Part shown: piece after piece, positions 35,091-42,380 of the stretch
How positions within the stretch are numbered: the first letter of the stretch is position 1
How the letters are laid out: every line of letters starts with the position of its first letter
Origin: an uncultured Oscillospiraceae bacterium
GTDB lineage: Bacteria > Bacillota > Clostridia > Oscillospirales > Acutalibacteraceae
Assembly (NCBI GenBank): GCA_949297075.1
Contig: CASFRX010000066.1
Location: 1 to 42,380 of the forward strand
Direction of reading: 5' to 3'
DNA: 42,380 nucleotides
Translations under genes and position numbers: made by a program
Notes under the pieces: model-generated
The model's database searches: none
What the model was told of the DNA's origin: nothing
Seen by the model: the letters and a program-made list of their open reading frames with translations, nothing else

Positions 35091-36317
35091 TTAGCCTAAG
35101 ACATACATATTTACATTTTTACGACCCCACTGAACGCAATCGTCGTAGGAATCCATATAGACATCAACAACGGTTTTGCCGTCATGAATAAATCCGCCTG
35201 TATCTGCGGCAATGGCGTAGCCGTAAACCGTTCCGTCAGTTGCAATGATATAGAGCTCAGTGCCGTAAGGAATAATGCTGGGGTCAACGGCAACATGGCC
35301 AACATTAGTAGGTCTGCCGGAAGCAGTTTTTGTGCCGCCGTAGTAGGCTGTTGAGCTGCCGGAAATAACTTTTTTATAGTTCTTTGGCACGCCATTTTTA
35401 TCCAGCTTAACAGAGCCTAAGTTTGAATAGGGTTCGCCGTTAGCCTTAACTTCGTAAACTTTCTTTGTGCCGATTGCAGTAACCTTGTTTACAGGCTTTT
35501 TAGTCACGGTTTCGCTTTCAACAACGCTGTCGATAAGCACGCCGTTTACATATTTTTCTCTGTAGTTGACAGTTTTTTCGCCGTCAACGCCCTCGGTTAC
35601 AACCTTTGTTGTGCCCTTTGTAAGGCTTGAATCCTTTTTGGTTGTGCTTTCAAAGGGAATTTTCTCTGTCTCTGATTTTTCCTTGTAGATAACCTCATCA
35701 ACGAAAATAACCATGCCGCTGTTTACAACCTCGTCAAGGTCGTGAGAAACAACATCGTTTTCGCCGATGGTTACGCCGGCTTTTTCAATAGCATCGCCAA
35801 CTGTACCGACAGCCATCTGCAAATTCATGCGCTTGCCGTGATAAGCCACGCAAACAGGGAATGCTCTTGCCACGGATATAATCATTCCGTCTGTAACGGA
35901 CTGAGTTGTGCTGTAGTTGACAAGGTCGTTTTCGCCGACCTCAACATTTGCCAAATCAATAGCTTCGGCAACTGTGCCGTCAAAAGTGAAATATACTGTG
36001 CCTTTTGCATCGTTAACACCTACAACAGATGCTCTTTTGATGCGGATTGTGCTGTCCTCACCGGGAACAAAGCCGGTCAAATCCAGCTCGTCGAGGGCGG
36101 AATATTCGATTTCTGCCTCTTTGATAATTTCCTTAGGTGATGTGCTTGAAGTGTATATAGTAGTCTTAGTGGTTCCGTCATCAAGCTCAACATAGTAGCC
36201 TGCGCTCTCTGCGGCAAAAGCCGTAATTGTGCAGAGAATTGTAAGCACTATAGCTATTGCAACGATCTTTTTGAATGTTCCCGTCGCTCCTGCCTTAGTC
36301 TTGATTTTTGATATCAT
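35091..36317 (-). CDS. YabE-like cell-wall protein: DUF348 x3, G5, 3D domain
   Basis: The 408-aa protein has an N-terminal membrane/signal segment (IVAIAIVLTILCTITAFAA, about 18-36). Three DUF348 repeats follow at about 40-95, 96-150 and 151-207, each ending in a hydrophobic strand such as SGMVIFVDEV. A G5 domain spans about 208-285 (KIPFESTTKKDSSLTKGTT) and a 3D domain about 320-408, with its three Asp positions in VDPSIIPYGT, AADTGG and VDVYMDS. The 3D domain is related to the MltA fold and is found in lytic transglycosylases of Firmicutes, so it probably remodels peptidoglycan outside the cell. AAGGAG precedes the ATG. Single-gene unit with consensus promoter and terminator. Confidence 0.92.
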   Translation of the reverse strand: MISKIKTKAGATGTFKKIVAIAIVLTILCTITAFAAESAGYYVELDDGTTKTTIYTSSTSPKEIIKEAEIEYSALDELDLTGFVPGEDSTIRIKRASVVGVNDAKGTVYFTFDGTVAEAIDLANVEVGENDLVNYSTTQSVTDGMIISVARAFPVCVAYHGKRMNLQMAVGTVGDAIEKAGVTIGENDVVSHDLDEVVNSGMVIFVDEVIYKEKSETEKIPFESTTKKDSSLTKGTTKVVTEGVDGEKTVNYREKYVNGVLIDSVVESETVTKKPVNKVTAIGTKKVYEVKANGEPYSNLGSVKLDKNGVPKNYKKVISGSSTAYYGGTKTASGRPTNVGHVAVDPSIIPYGTELYIIATDGTVYGYAIAADTGGFIHDGKTVVDVYMDSYDDCVQWGRKNVNMYVLG

Positions 36318-36435
36318 CTAATCGCTCCTTAACTTTTTTTGCGCTGAAATTCAAAGCTCATAAGCTTAGTAATTTGCGCCCAAGGAATACACCTAAATGC
36401 TTCCTCAGTTGTTATTATCGACCGTGACATTTGCA

Positions 36436-36464
36436 ATTATAGAGAAATCTTGCTGATATGTCAA
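36436..36464 (-). promoter_or_regulatory. Consensus promoter of the 3D-domain gene
   Basis: Minus strand TTGACA (36459-36464), 17-bp spacer, TATAAT (36436-36441), a perfect match. The leader is about 110 nt and contains no riboswitch pattern that I recognise. Confidence 0.93.
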
Positions 36465-36598
36465 ATTTCTGAAACTCCTCTTTTTGTGCAAAATAGCTAA
36501 AGAGTTTTGGTTAAAATTCTATATAACCACTAAATATTCAATTTTTCGGCTTGTCCCTATACTACCTTTAAGCTGATTTTTTGTGAAAAACCTAAAAA

Positions 36599-36807
36599 GT
36601 TACAAATGGTTACAAAACGGTTTCAAAATGGTGTTTTAGTGCTTATTTAGAATTATAATTGCCATTTTTTATAATTTTATTCATTCAGCAAATATAGCCA
36701 TTTGTTGAAATAAAGCCGTTTTTATTGTATAGCGGCTTGAATAATTAATTTGTAACCTTTTTGCATTTTTGAAGTGAAATTATTAATATAATGTAATTAA
36801 TATAATG
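36599..36807. repeat. Short tandem repeats in the parB-3D gene spacer
   Basis: GTTACAAATG, GTTACAAAACG and GTTTCAAAATG stand in tandem (36599-36630), with TTTGTAAC inverted at 36749-36756. ATTAATATAATG occurs twice (36782-36793, 36796-36807). The rest of 36465-36830 is AT-rich with no gene. They may be protein-binding sites. Confidence 0.4.
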
Positions 36808-36830
36808 AATATCAACGCAGCCGAAAAGGA

Positions 36831-36862
36831 CAAGAGAGCAGACATTTCTGCCTGCTCCCTTG
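36831..36862 (-). terminator. Hairpin with GAAA tetraloop after parB
   Basis: On the minus-strand RNA a 14-bp stem (two G-U pairs) closes on GAAA, followed by TCCTTTTC. The same stem has A-C mismatches if read as plus-strand RNA, so it is built for the minus strand and probably terminates parB transcripts. Confidence 0.65.
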
Positions 36863-36923
36863 CCGGATGTGGGGTGTGAAAGAGAAAGATATGGGTCGGG
36901 CTTTGGAGTGGTTTCCTATGCCC

Positions 36924-37763
36924 TTATGTGGAAACCGCAAGTGCCTTGGCTTTTAACACTGCGGTAGTTCCCGGTTGTTTAGGTATGCGGACAACATACT
37001 CTATGTATTCCTCCGTTTCGCTTTTTACGGAATCCGCATCAATGCCTGCTTTGCGTATTGTATCAACAGCGTGATTTAGTGTATTCACAAACAGGCGGAC
37101 ATCTTTAACATTTTTCATTGGAACCTTATGGCTGAGCTTTTTCCTGCCCATCATCTGAGCAATCATTCGCTCGCTTTCGGCAACGGTCAGGTGCTTATCT
37201 GCCATAATGCTCAGGGCTCTCGTCTGCTGTTTTTCATCTTCAAGCCGCAATAATGCTCTTGCGTGGCGTTCTGTAAGCCCGGATTTTATGATTGTTTCAC
37301 GTGAAACATCGCTGAGATTCAGCAGCCGCAGCTTATTTGCGATTGTGGACTGCGCCTTGCCGAGCCGCTTTGAAATATCCTCTCGGCTCATTCCGAAAAC
37401 ATCTATGAGCCGCTCGATTGCCGCCGCTTCCTCAAAAAAGCCGATATTTTGCCGCTGTATATTTTCAATCAGCGAAAAGACGGCAGATTTCTCATCATCA
37501 ACATTCATCACGATACAAGGGATTTTTGCAAGCCCTACCATGCGTGCGGCTATGAGCCGCCTTTCCCCTGCGATTAGCTCAAAGCTGCCCTTTTCTCCGG
37601 GGCGCACCGTCAGTGGCTGCAAAAGACCGTTGTGCTTTATGCTTTCTGCAAGGCTGTTGAGCTCATCATAATCAAATCTCATTCTCGGCTGATTAGGATT
37701 GCGCTCAATGCTCTCCTGTTCAATAAGCAATATTTGTCCTGCAATTTGCCTCTTTTGTTTCAT
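36924..37763 (-). CDS. ParB/Spo0J/Noc-family DNA-binding protein
   Basis: The 279-aa protein has the ParB N-domain (PNQPRMRFDYDELNSLAESIKHNGLLQPLTVR, about 18-53), the CTP-pocket motif AGERRLIAARMVG (about 65-77), ENIQRQNIGFFEEAAAIERL, and the parS-binding helix-turn-helix (MSREDISKRLGKAQSTIANKLRLL, about 125-148). ParB clamps load at parS and spread; Noc, a close relative, blocks division over the nucleoid. The position right after rsmG is that of noc in B. subtilis, but the motifs do not separate the two, and no parA follows. Its own coding sequence contains a perfect parS. Its Shine-Dalgarno comes from repeat copy 3. Confidence 0.88.
   Translation of the reverse strand: MKQKRQIAGQILLIEQESIERNPNQPRMRFDYDELNSLAESIKHNGLLQPLTVRPGEKGSFELIAGERRLIAARMVGLAKIPCIVMNVDDEKSAVFSLIENIQRQNIGFFEEAAAIERLIDVFGMSREDISKRLGKAQSTIANKLRLLNLSDVSRETIIKSGLTERHARALLRLEDEKQQTRALSIMADKHLTVAESERMIAQMMGRKKLSHKVPMKNVKDVRLFVNTLNHAVDTIRKAGIDADSVKSETEEYIEYVVRIPKQPGTTAVLKAKALAVST
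37293..37308. promoter_or_regulatory. parS site within the parB/noc gene
   Basis: TGTTTCACGTGAAACA, a perfect 16-bp match to the Firmicutes parS consensus. It encodes VSRET in the host protein. This is the loading site for ParB/Spo0J and marks the origin region. Confidence 0.95.
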
Positions 37764-37768
37764 TTTTG

Positions 37769-37841
37769 ATGCCTCAATACAATATATTTGTTCAAGTAAG
37801 TGTAATCTGCGGATATCTTAGGATATTTTCAATATACCAAG
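37769..37841 (-). repeat. MITE-like repeat, copy 3 (left arm)
   Basis: ATGCCTCAATACAATATAT...TTCAAGTAAGTGTAATCTGCGGATATCT, matching the left arm of copy 2 and part of its inner sequence. On the minus strand its outer end puts GAGG 8 nt before the parB start codon. Confidence 0.8.
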
Positions 37842-37889
37842 CTTTCAGTTTACGCATATTCTAAAGCTCTTCACTTCTTCACTAAAAAT

Positions 37890-37931
37890 GCTCCTGCCTT
37901 CTGCTACAAATGTTAGCAGAAAAGCAGGAGC
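37890..37931 (-). terminator. Terminator of the mnmE-mnmG-rsmG unit
   Basis: Two stacked stems: GCTCCTGC (37890-37897) / GCAGGAGC (37924-37931) and TTCTGCTA (37899-37906) / TAGCAGAA (37914-37921), followed by ATTTTTAG on the minus strand. It separates rsmG from parB. Confidence 0.9.
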
Positions 37932-37972
37932 TTGTCCAGCAAAAGCCTTCGACCGAAAACGGCTTAAAACTA

Positions 37973-38704
37973 TTATTTTTTAGATAATCCGAGGGGTTCT
38001 TTTGAAATTTTTGCCGAAGCACGGGGATATTTGGGAGGAGTTGGCGAAACTTTCTTGATAACAACAAGGTATCTTTCGCCCATATCGCCCAAAATAAACT
38101 TTTTAACCTCCTGTATCTCACCGCCGAGGATTTTTATTGCTTCTTTGGCTTCAGCAATCTCTTCCATAGCCTTTGCGCCCTTAAGAGCAACAAATGTGCC
38201 TCCTATCTTGGTTAAAGGAAGGCAATATTCGCTCAGCTCGCGCAGATTTGCAACAGCACGGGAAAATGAAAAATCAAATCTGTTGCGAAGCTGAATCTTA
38301 ACTCCAGCCTCTTCCGCACGCATATGCAAGGTTCTGCCGCGCCCGCTCATTTCCAGCTTGTCTATAACATAATCAACAAACATTAGTTTCTTTTTTGTGC
38401 TGTCAAGCAAAACTGCGTGTAAATCAGGCCGTGCAATAATCAAAGGCAGACCGGGAAATCCGCCCCCCGTGCCAACATCAATGAAGCTCGCACCCTGAGG
38501 TACATCAACAGCCGCAAGGGCGGTTAGAGAATCTGCAAAGTGCTTATAAACTATCTGAGTAGGCTCGGTAATAGCAGTCAGATTAATTCTGCTGTTCCAA
38601 TCAACCAGCATTTCGGCAAACCTATCAAAATTCGCAAGGGTCTTATCATCAAGGCTTACGCCGAATTTCTCCGTTTCGCTTTTTAATAAATTAATATCTA
38701 TCAT
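37973..38704 (-). CDS. rsmG: 16S rRNA (guanine-N7) methyltransferase
   Basis: RsmG methylates N7 of G527 in the 16S rRNA 530 loop using SAM. The 243-aa protein is normal length, with the SAM motif FIDVGTGGGFPGLPLIIARP (about 75-94), SRAVANLRELSEYCLPL, and the usual family tail (TPPKYPRASAKISKEPLGLSKK). The ATG overlaps the mnmG stop by four bases (ATGA), which indicates translational coupling. It is the last gene of the unit. Confidence 0.96.
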   Translation of the reverse strand: MIDINLLKSETEKFGVSLDDKTLANFDRFAEMLVDWNSRINLTAITEPTQIVYKHFADSLTALAAVDVPQGASFIDVGTGGGFPGLPLIIARPDLHAVLLDSTKKKLMFVDYVIDKLEMSGRGRTLHMRAEEAGVKIQLRNRFDFSFSRAVANLRELSEYCLPLTKIGGTFVALKGAKAMEEIAEAKEAIKILGGEIQEVKKFILGDMGERYLVVIKKVSPTPPKYPRASAKISKEPLGLSKK

Positions 38705-40590
38705 TGATTATTCTCGCTTTCCTTATGCTGTTCTGAAAGGCGTATCAGCAAAACCGAGATATCGGCAGGGCTGACGCCGCTTATTCGGCTTGCCTGACCG
38801 ATATTCTGAGGCTTGACCTTGTTTAGCTTTTCTATAGCTTCAAGCCTTAAACCTACAATCTCGCTGTAATCTATATCGTCGGGGAGCTTTTTAACCTCAA
38901 GGCGGCGCATTTCCGCAACCTGAGCTTCCTGACGCTTCAAATATCCCTCATATTTGATTGAAATTTCAACCTGTTCAAATATTTCATAGGGCAAATCCGG
39001 TCTGCCTGTATCAAATGGAGCTAAATCTTCATAGGTAATTTGCGGCCTTTTCAAAAGCTCAACCATGCGTATGCCTATATTTAACGGTGATGTTTCACGT
39101 GAAACAAGCATTGCGTTGAGTTCATCGCTTTGGTGGATTACCGCAAGCTTAACTCTTTCTGTCTCCTGCTCTATAAGCTCAAGCTTCCTGTTAAACTTTG
39201 CCCAGCGTTCATCGCTGATTAAGCCTACCTTTCTGCCGATAGGCGTCAATCTGCGGTCTGCATTATCCTGCCGGAGCAGCAGCCTGTATTCCGAGCGTGA
39301 AGTCATCATTCTGTAGGGGTCGGAGCATCCCTTTGTAACCAAATCGTCAATAAGGGTGCCGATATAGCTGCCTGCCCTGTCGAGAATCAACTTTTCTCTG
39401 CCTAAAACCTTATTTGCGGCGTTGATGCCTGCAACTAAGCCCTGAGCCGCCGCTTCTTCGTATCCGCTGCTTCCGTTAAACTGACCTGCACCGTAAAGCC
39501 CGCTGAAATCACGAAATTCAAGGGTAGCGTTCATTGATAAGGGGTCAACGCAGTCATATTCAATGGCATATGCCGTTCTCATAACTCTTGCGTTCTCCAA
39601 GCCTTTTATAGTGTGGAGAAATTTAAGCTGCACATCTTCGGGCAAGGAGGATGAAAGACCCTGCAAATACATCTCCTGTGTATCTGCTCCGCATGGCTCA
39701 ACAAAAAGCTGATGCCTTTCTTTTTCGGCAAAGCGAACTATCTTATCCTCAATGCTCGGACAGTATCGGGGACCAACACCGTCTATCTTGCCGCCATAAA
39801 GGGGTGAACGGTGAAGATTATCGAGAATTATCTGCTTCGTTTCCTCGTTAGTATAAGTTACATAGCATGCTTCGGTGTTTTCAATTTTACCATCAAAATT
39901 AAAGGAGAAAGGAACTTTATGTTCATTGCCGTACTGAGGCTCCATTACGCTGAAATCTATGCTGTTGCGGTTCAGGCGAGGCGGAGTTCCTGTTTTAAAC
40001 CTGCGAAGGGGCAAGCCAAGCTTTTTGAGAGACTGAGCAAGGGCGGTTGCAGGGAACATACCGTCAGGGCCGCTTTCATATGAAACATCTCCCACATATA
40101 TTTTGCCGCCTAAGAATGTGCCTGTGGCTATGATAACGCACTTAGCCGTATATTCAGCCTCAAGCTGAGTGAGCAAATGCCAGATGCCGTCTCCGTCTTT
40201 TTCTAACGACACAATCTCAGCCTGCTTTAAAATCAAGTTTTCTTGGTTTTCAACTGTATTTTTCATGTAAGCGCTGTATCTGCGCCTGTCAATCTGCGCA
40301 CGCAGGCTATGAACGGCAGGACCCTTGCCCGTATTTAACATTCTTGTTTGCAGGGTATTATTATCTGCTGCTATGCCCATTTCGCCGCCGAGAGCATCAA
40401 TTTCACGCACAAGGTGTCCCTTTGATGTTCCGCCGATAGAGGGATTGCATGGCATATTTCCGAGAGAATCCAAATTTATTGCAAACATAATGGTTTTACA
40501 GCCAAGGCGTGCTGCGGCAAGGGCAGCTTCAATTCCTGCGTGCCCTGCTCCTATAACAGCTATATCAACATTTTCCGCAAAATATTTCAT
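38701..40590 (-). CDS. mnmG: tRNA uridine-5-carboxymethylaminomethyl modification enzyme MnmG
   Basis: With MnmE, MnmG installs the cmnm5 group on U34 of tRNAs, using FAD, NADH, glycine and methylene-THF. The 629-aa protein has the FAD motif VIGAGHAGIEAALAAARLG (13-31), NPSIGGTSKGHLVREIDALGG, FKTGTPPRLNRNSIDFS, and the C-terminal helical domain with MTSRSEYRLLLRQDNAD and the IGQASRISGVSPADISVLL end used for tRNA/MnmE contact. mnmE ends 35 bp upstream. The ribosome site is weak (AAGTGA). A perfect parS lies inside the gene. Confidence 0.98.
   Translation of the reverse strand: MKYFAENVDIAVIGAGHAGIEAALAAARLGCKTIMFAINLDSLGNMPCNPSIGGTSKGHLVREIDALGGEMGIAADNNTLQTRMLNTGKGPAVHSLRAQIDRRRYSAYMKNTVENQENLILKQAEIVSLEKDGDGIWHLLTQLEAEYTAKCVIIATGTFLGGKIYVGDVSYESGPDGMFPATALAQSLKKLGLPLRRFKTGTPPRLNRNSIDFSVMEPQYGNEHKVPFSFNFDGKIENTEACYVTYTNEETKQIILDNLHRSPLYGGKIDGVGPRYCPSIEDKIVRFAEKERHQLFVEPCGADTQEMYLQGLSSSLPEDVQLKFLHTIKGLENARVMRTAYAIEYDCVDPLSMNATLEFRDFSGLYGAGQFNGSSGYEEAAAQGLVAGINAANKVLGREKLILDRAGSYIGTLIDDLVTKGCSDPYRMMTSRSEYRLLLRQDNADRRLTPIGRKVGLISDERWAKFNRKLELIEQETERVKLAVIHQSDELNAMLVSRETSPLNIGIRMVELLKRPQITYEDLAPFDTGRPDLPYEIFEQVEISIKYEGYLKRQEAQVAEMRRLEVKKLPDDIDYSEIVGLRLEAIEKLNKVKPQNIGQASRISGVSPADISVLLIRLSEQHKESENNQ
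39091..39106. promoter_or_regulatory. parS site within mnmG
   Basis: TGTTTCACGTGAAACA, identical to the site at 37293 and again encoding VSRET (VSRETSPLNIG in MnmG). The two sites are 1.8 kb apart. Confidence 0.95.
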
Positions 40591-40625
40591 CTATCAATTC
40601 ACTTCTATTTTTCTAATTTAGAATT

Positions 40626-41993
40626 TTATTTACCGACGCAAAAGCGTGAAAATATTTCATTAACAACGGCATCCCCTGCTTTTTCGCCTGTGAGAGCCAA
40701 AAGCTCGTCTATTGCGGCATTTGCGCTGACTGTGACCGCATCGAGGGTCAAACCGAGTTCAAGCCCCGTAATAGCCTCTTGCAAACATTCTGCCGCTTTT
40801 TCACAGCATCTGCGCTGTCGTTCGTTTGCAAGCATTGCGGCGGAAGTATCAACGCTGTTTGCGCCCAGAGCCGATTCCACAGCTTCTGCCAACTCCTTTT
40901 CGCCCTTGCCCAGCTTTGCGCTGATATAGACAACACTTTTAAATGAACTGAGTTTTTCTTTATCAAAATCCGCAGCTATGTCGTCCTTATTTGCAACGGC
41001 AACGGCGAGCTTATTTTTGCAAAGCTCAATTATTTTCTCGTCCTCGCTGTCAAAGGGTCTGCTTAAATCGAAAACGGCGAGTACGAGTTCGCACCGTGCA
41101 ACCCTGTCAACGGCAAAATCAACGCCGATTTTTTCAACCTCGTTACCTGTTGCGTGTATGCCTGCAGTATCCGCAAGGCGAAGCACAACATTGCCCAGGC
41201 GTACCGTATCTTCAACAACATCTCTCGTTGTGCCTGCAATATCCGTTACAATGGAGCGATTAAAGCCGGAAAGCAGATTCATCAGCGTAGATTTGCCAAC
41301 ATTTGGCTTACCTGCGATTACCGTATCAATTCCTTGAGTAACTGCTCTGCCTGCATCGTAGCCGATTAAAAGCTCATTTAGCTGAGAAAGGACGGATTTA
41401 TAATCATCAAGCAACTTACGGCTTGATATTTCTTCAATTTCATCATCGGGGTAATCAACCCAAGCGGAAAGATATGCGGAATCAGTTATAAGAATCTGAG
41501 CAGCGGCATTAATTTTTTTGCTCAATGCGCCCTCAAGAGCTGTCAAAGCGGCGTTTGCGCCCTGTTCGCCCTGTGCGCCGATAAGGCTCATTACGGCTTC
41601 CGCCTCGGTCAAATCCATTTTGCCGTTTAAAAATGCCCGTTTTGTAAATTCGCCCGGTGCTGCAGGCTCAGCCCCGGCGTCGAGCACGGCACGAAGCACA
41701 CGGCTGACAACATAAACGCCGCCATGGCAGGAAATTTCGGCAACATTCTCACCCGTATAGCTGTGAGGAGCACGGAAAACCAAAAGCACCGCTTCGTCAA
41801 TTTTTTTGTCACCGTGTATAACGGTACCATAGGCGGCGGTATAACCCTTCATGTTTTTCACATTTTTATTGCCTGAGGGTATGAAAACCTTAGCGGCAAT
41901 GCTTATTGCATCGTCGCCGGAAATTCTGATAATGCCTAAACCTCCTGCTGCAACGGGAGTTGAAACAGCGGCAACGGTATTTTCAAATTTCAT
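40626..41993 (-). CDS. mnmE: tRNA modification GTPase MnmE
   Basis: The 455-aa partner of MnmG. Its N-terminal THF-binding domain (about 1-120: DTVAAVSTPVAAGGLGIIRISG-like start, CHGGVYVVSRVL, APGEFTKRAFLNGKMDL) precedes a helical domain. The G domain has G1 AGKPNVGKST, G2 AGTTRDVVED, G3 DTAGIHAT and G4 NKDD. The C-terminus FSRFCVGK keeps the conserved FCxGK with the functional Cys. GGGTGA lies upstream of ATG 41993. First gene of the mnmE-mnmG-rsmG unit. Confidence 0.98.
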   Translation of the reverse strand: MKFENTVAAVSTPVAAGGLGIIRISGDDAISIAAKVFIPSGNKNVKNMKGYTAAYGTVIHGDKKIDEAVLLVFRAPHSYTGENVAEISCHGGVYVVSRVLRAVLDAGAEPAAPGEFTKRAFLNGKMDLTEAEAVMSLIGAQGEQGANAALTALEGALSKKINAAAQILITDSAYLSAWVDYPDDEIEEISSRKLLDDYKSVLSQLNELLIGYDAGRAVTQGIDTVIAGKPNVGKSTLMNLLSGFNRSIVTDIAGTTRDVVEDTVRLGNVVLRLADTAGIHATGNEVEKIGVDFAVDRVARCELVLAVFDLSRPFDSEDEKIIELCKNKLAVAVANKDDIAADFDKEKLSSFKSVVYISAKLGKGEKELAEAVESALGANSVDTSAAMLANERQRRCCEKAAECLQEAITGLELGLTLDAVTVSANAAIDELLALTGEKAGDAVVNEIFSRFCVGK

Positions 41994-42028
41994 AAAGACA
42001 TTTCACCCCATAATAATACATGATAATA

Positions 42029-42056
42029 ATTATATCAAAAAGATAAGTAAATTCAA
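42029..42056 (-). promoter_or_regulatory. mnmE promoter
   Basis: Minus strand TTGAAT (42051-42056), 16-bp spacer, TATAAT (42029-42034) with an extended TGA before the -10 box. Confidence 0.75.
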
Positions 42057-42145
42057 GTATTTTGTTGTTTAAAGGGTTACATTTTAATTTATAAAGGTCA
42101 TTTAAAAAGCCAAACTAAATAAAAGAACGAAAGTGAGCAAAAAAA

Positions 42146-42175
42146 TGTGGAATATTTTGTGGAATATGTGGATAA
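42146..42175. other. Cluster of three DnaA-box-like 9-mers
   Basis: TGTGGAATA (42146-42154), TGTGGAATA (42158-42166) and TGTGGATAA (42167-42175) stand in the same orientation. The last is the exact complement of the consensus DnaA box TTATCCACA; the others differ from it at two positions. The flanks are very AT-rich. Whether this is part of an origin is inference. Confidence 0.45.
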
Positions 42176-42275
42176 TTATATCTATTAATATAATAATTTT
42201 ATTTGTAGGGCAAAATTTTATCAGCTGAAAAAGCCAAAATATGTATGTGTTAAAATGATGTGACCCAAAAAGAAA

Positions 42276-42345
42276 GAGAAGTAACTTCAAAATATGGTAT
42301 AATGAGTTTGCTATAACCATTAACCGTAAAAGGAAGATACTTCTC
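42276..42345 (+). promoter_or_regulatory. Transposase promoter flanked by an inverted repeat
   Basis: Extended -10 TGGTATAAT (TATAAT at 42298-42303) with a poor -35 box. GAGAAGTAACTTC (42276-42288) and GAAGATACTTCTC (42333-42345) form a 13-bp inverted repeat with one mismatch. Only transcripts that enter from outside contain both arms; these would hide the AAAAGGA ribosome site. Confidence 0.55.
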
Positions 42346-42380
42346 ATGAACATTTTAACACAAGAAGCAAAGAAAAAGCA
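42346..42380 (+). CDS. Probable insertion-sequence transposase, N-terminal fragment
   Basis: The gene runs off the right edge; only MNILTQEAKKK is visible. This start resembles the opening of some Clostridia transposases with an N-terminal HTH, and the local layout (AT-rich flank, own promoter, inverted repeat over the ribosome site) fits an insertion sequence. Too little is visible to name the family. In related genomes mnmE is usually preceded by jag/yidC/rnpA, so an insertion here would interrupt that order. Confidence 0.4.
   Translation, partial: MNILTQEAKKK

Noticed and set aside
36318..36464. c-di-AMP riboswitch before the 3D-domain gene
   Set aside because: Such cell-wall genes often have one, but this leader is only about 110 nt and lacks the conserved core.
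36804..36880. 24-codon plus-strand open frame after parB
   Set aside because: No ribosome site; it overlaps the parB terminator hairpin.
1..42380. tRNA or rRNA genes
   Set aside because: No acceptor-stem/T-loop pattern or rRNA sequence was noticed in any intergenic stretch; all larger gaps are accounted for by regulatory or repeat elements.

Overview
The window looks like a chromosomal segment of a Firmicutes/Clostridia bacterium, most likely an Oscillospirales (Ruminococcaceae-type) gut anaerobe. The grounds are a GlgD-containing glycogen operon, several dockerin/FIVAR secreted proteins, an S-box (SAM-I) leader on metK, and the Firmicutes origin-proximal order mnmE-mnmG-rsmG-parB/noc with two perfect parS sites. 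Genus cannot be fixed from sequence alone. Nearly all genes are on the minus strand; the exceptions are a Fic gene, an XRE regulator and the start of a probable transposase gene.

Layout: (1) 1-7.1 kb is accessory: a run of small hairpins, a class II Fic protein, an ABM-fold monooxygenase, a two-gene unit (SDR epimerase, then an MFS/GPH transporter with a 300-residue charged coiled-coil tail), a histidine-phosphatase-fold protein whose catalytic RHG motif reads RNA, and a divergent XRE regulator with a clear sigma-A promoter. (2) 7.2-13.1 kb is a complete glycogen synthesis operon in the order glgB-glgC-glgD-glgA, with a promoter and two palindromic upstream repeats. (3) 13.3-32 kb is a 19-kb locus for five large secreted proteins and one dockerin remnant. 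It forms two transcription units: 26963-31666, 25735-26853 and 22929-25652, driven by a perfect promoter with a ~300-nt structured leader; then 16407-22466 and 13598-16324, driven by a second perfect promoter. Three proteins end in dockerins, each preceded by the same kind of small beta module. Three have an N-terminal domain that resembles a cohesin fold. Four carry FIVAR-like helical repeats that have been shuffled between paralogues. This is the best candidate here for an undescribed system: a self-contained surface protein set built around dockerin/cohesin-like and FIVAR modules, with a metallophosphoesterase as its only recognisable enzyme.

(4) 32.4-42 kb is housekeeping: a CpsB-type PHP phosphatase, metK under a SAM riboswitch, a YabE-like DUF348/G5/3D cell-wall protein, a ParB/Noc protein, rsmG, mnmG and mnmE. 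A MITE-like inverted-repeat element occurs three times here, and in two cases its terminus supplies the Shine-Dalgarno sequence of the adjacent gene. (5) The right edge holds DnaA-box-like 9-mers and the first codons of a probable insertion-sequence transposase, with an inverted repeat around its promoter.

Domain assignments rest on motif recognition by eye; no database search was run.
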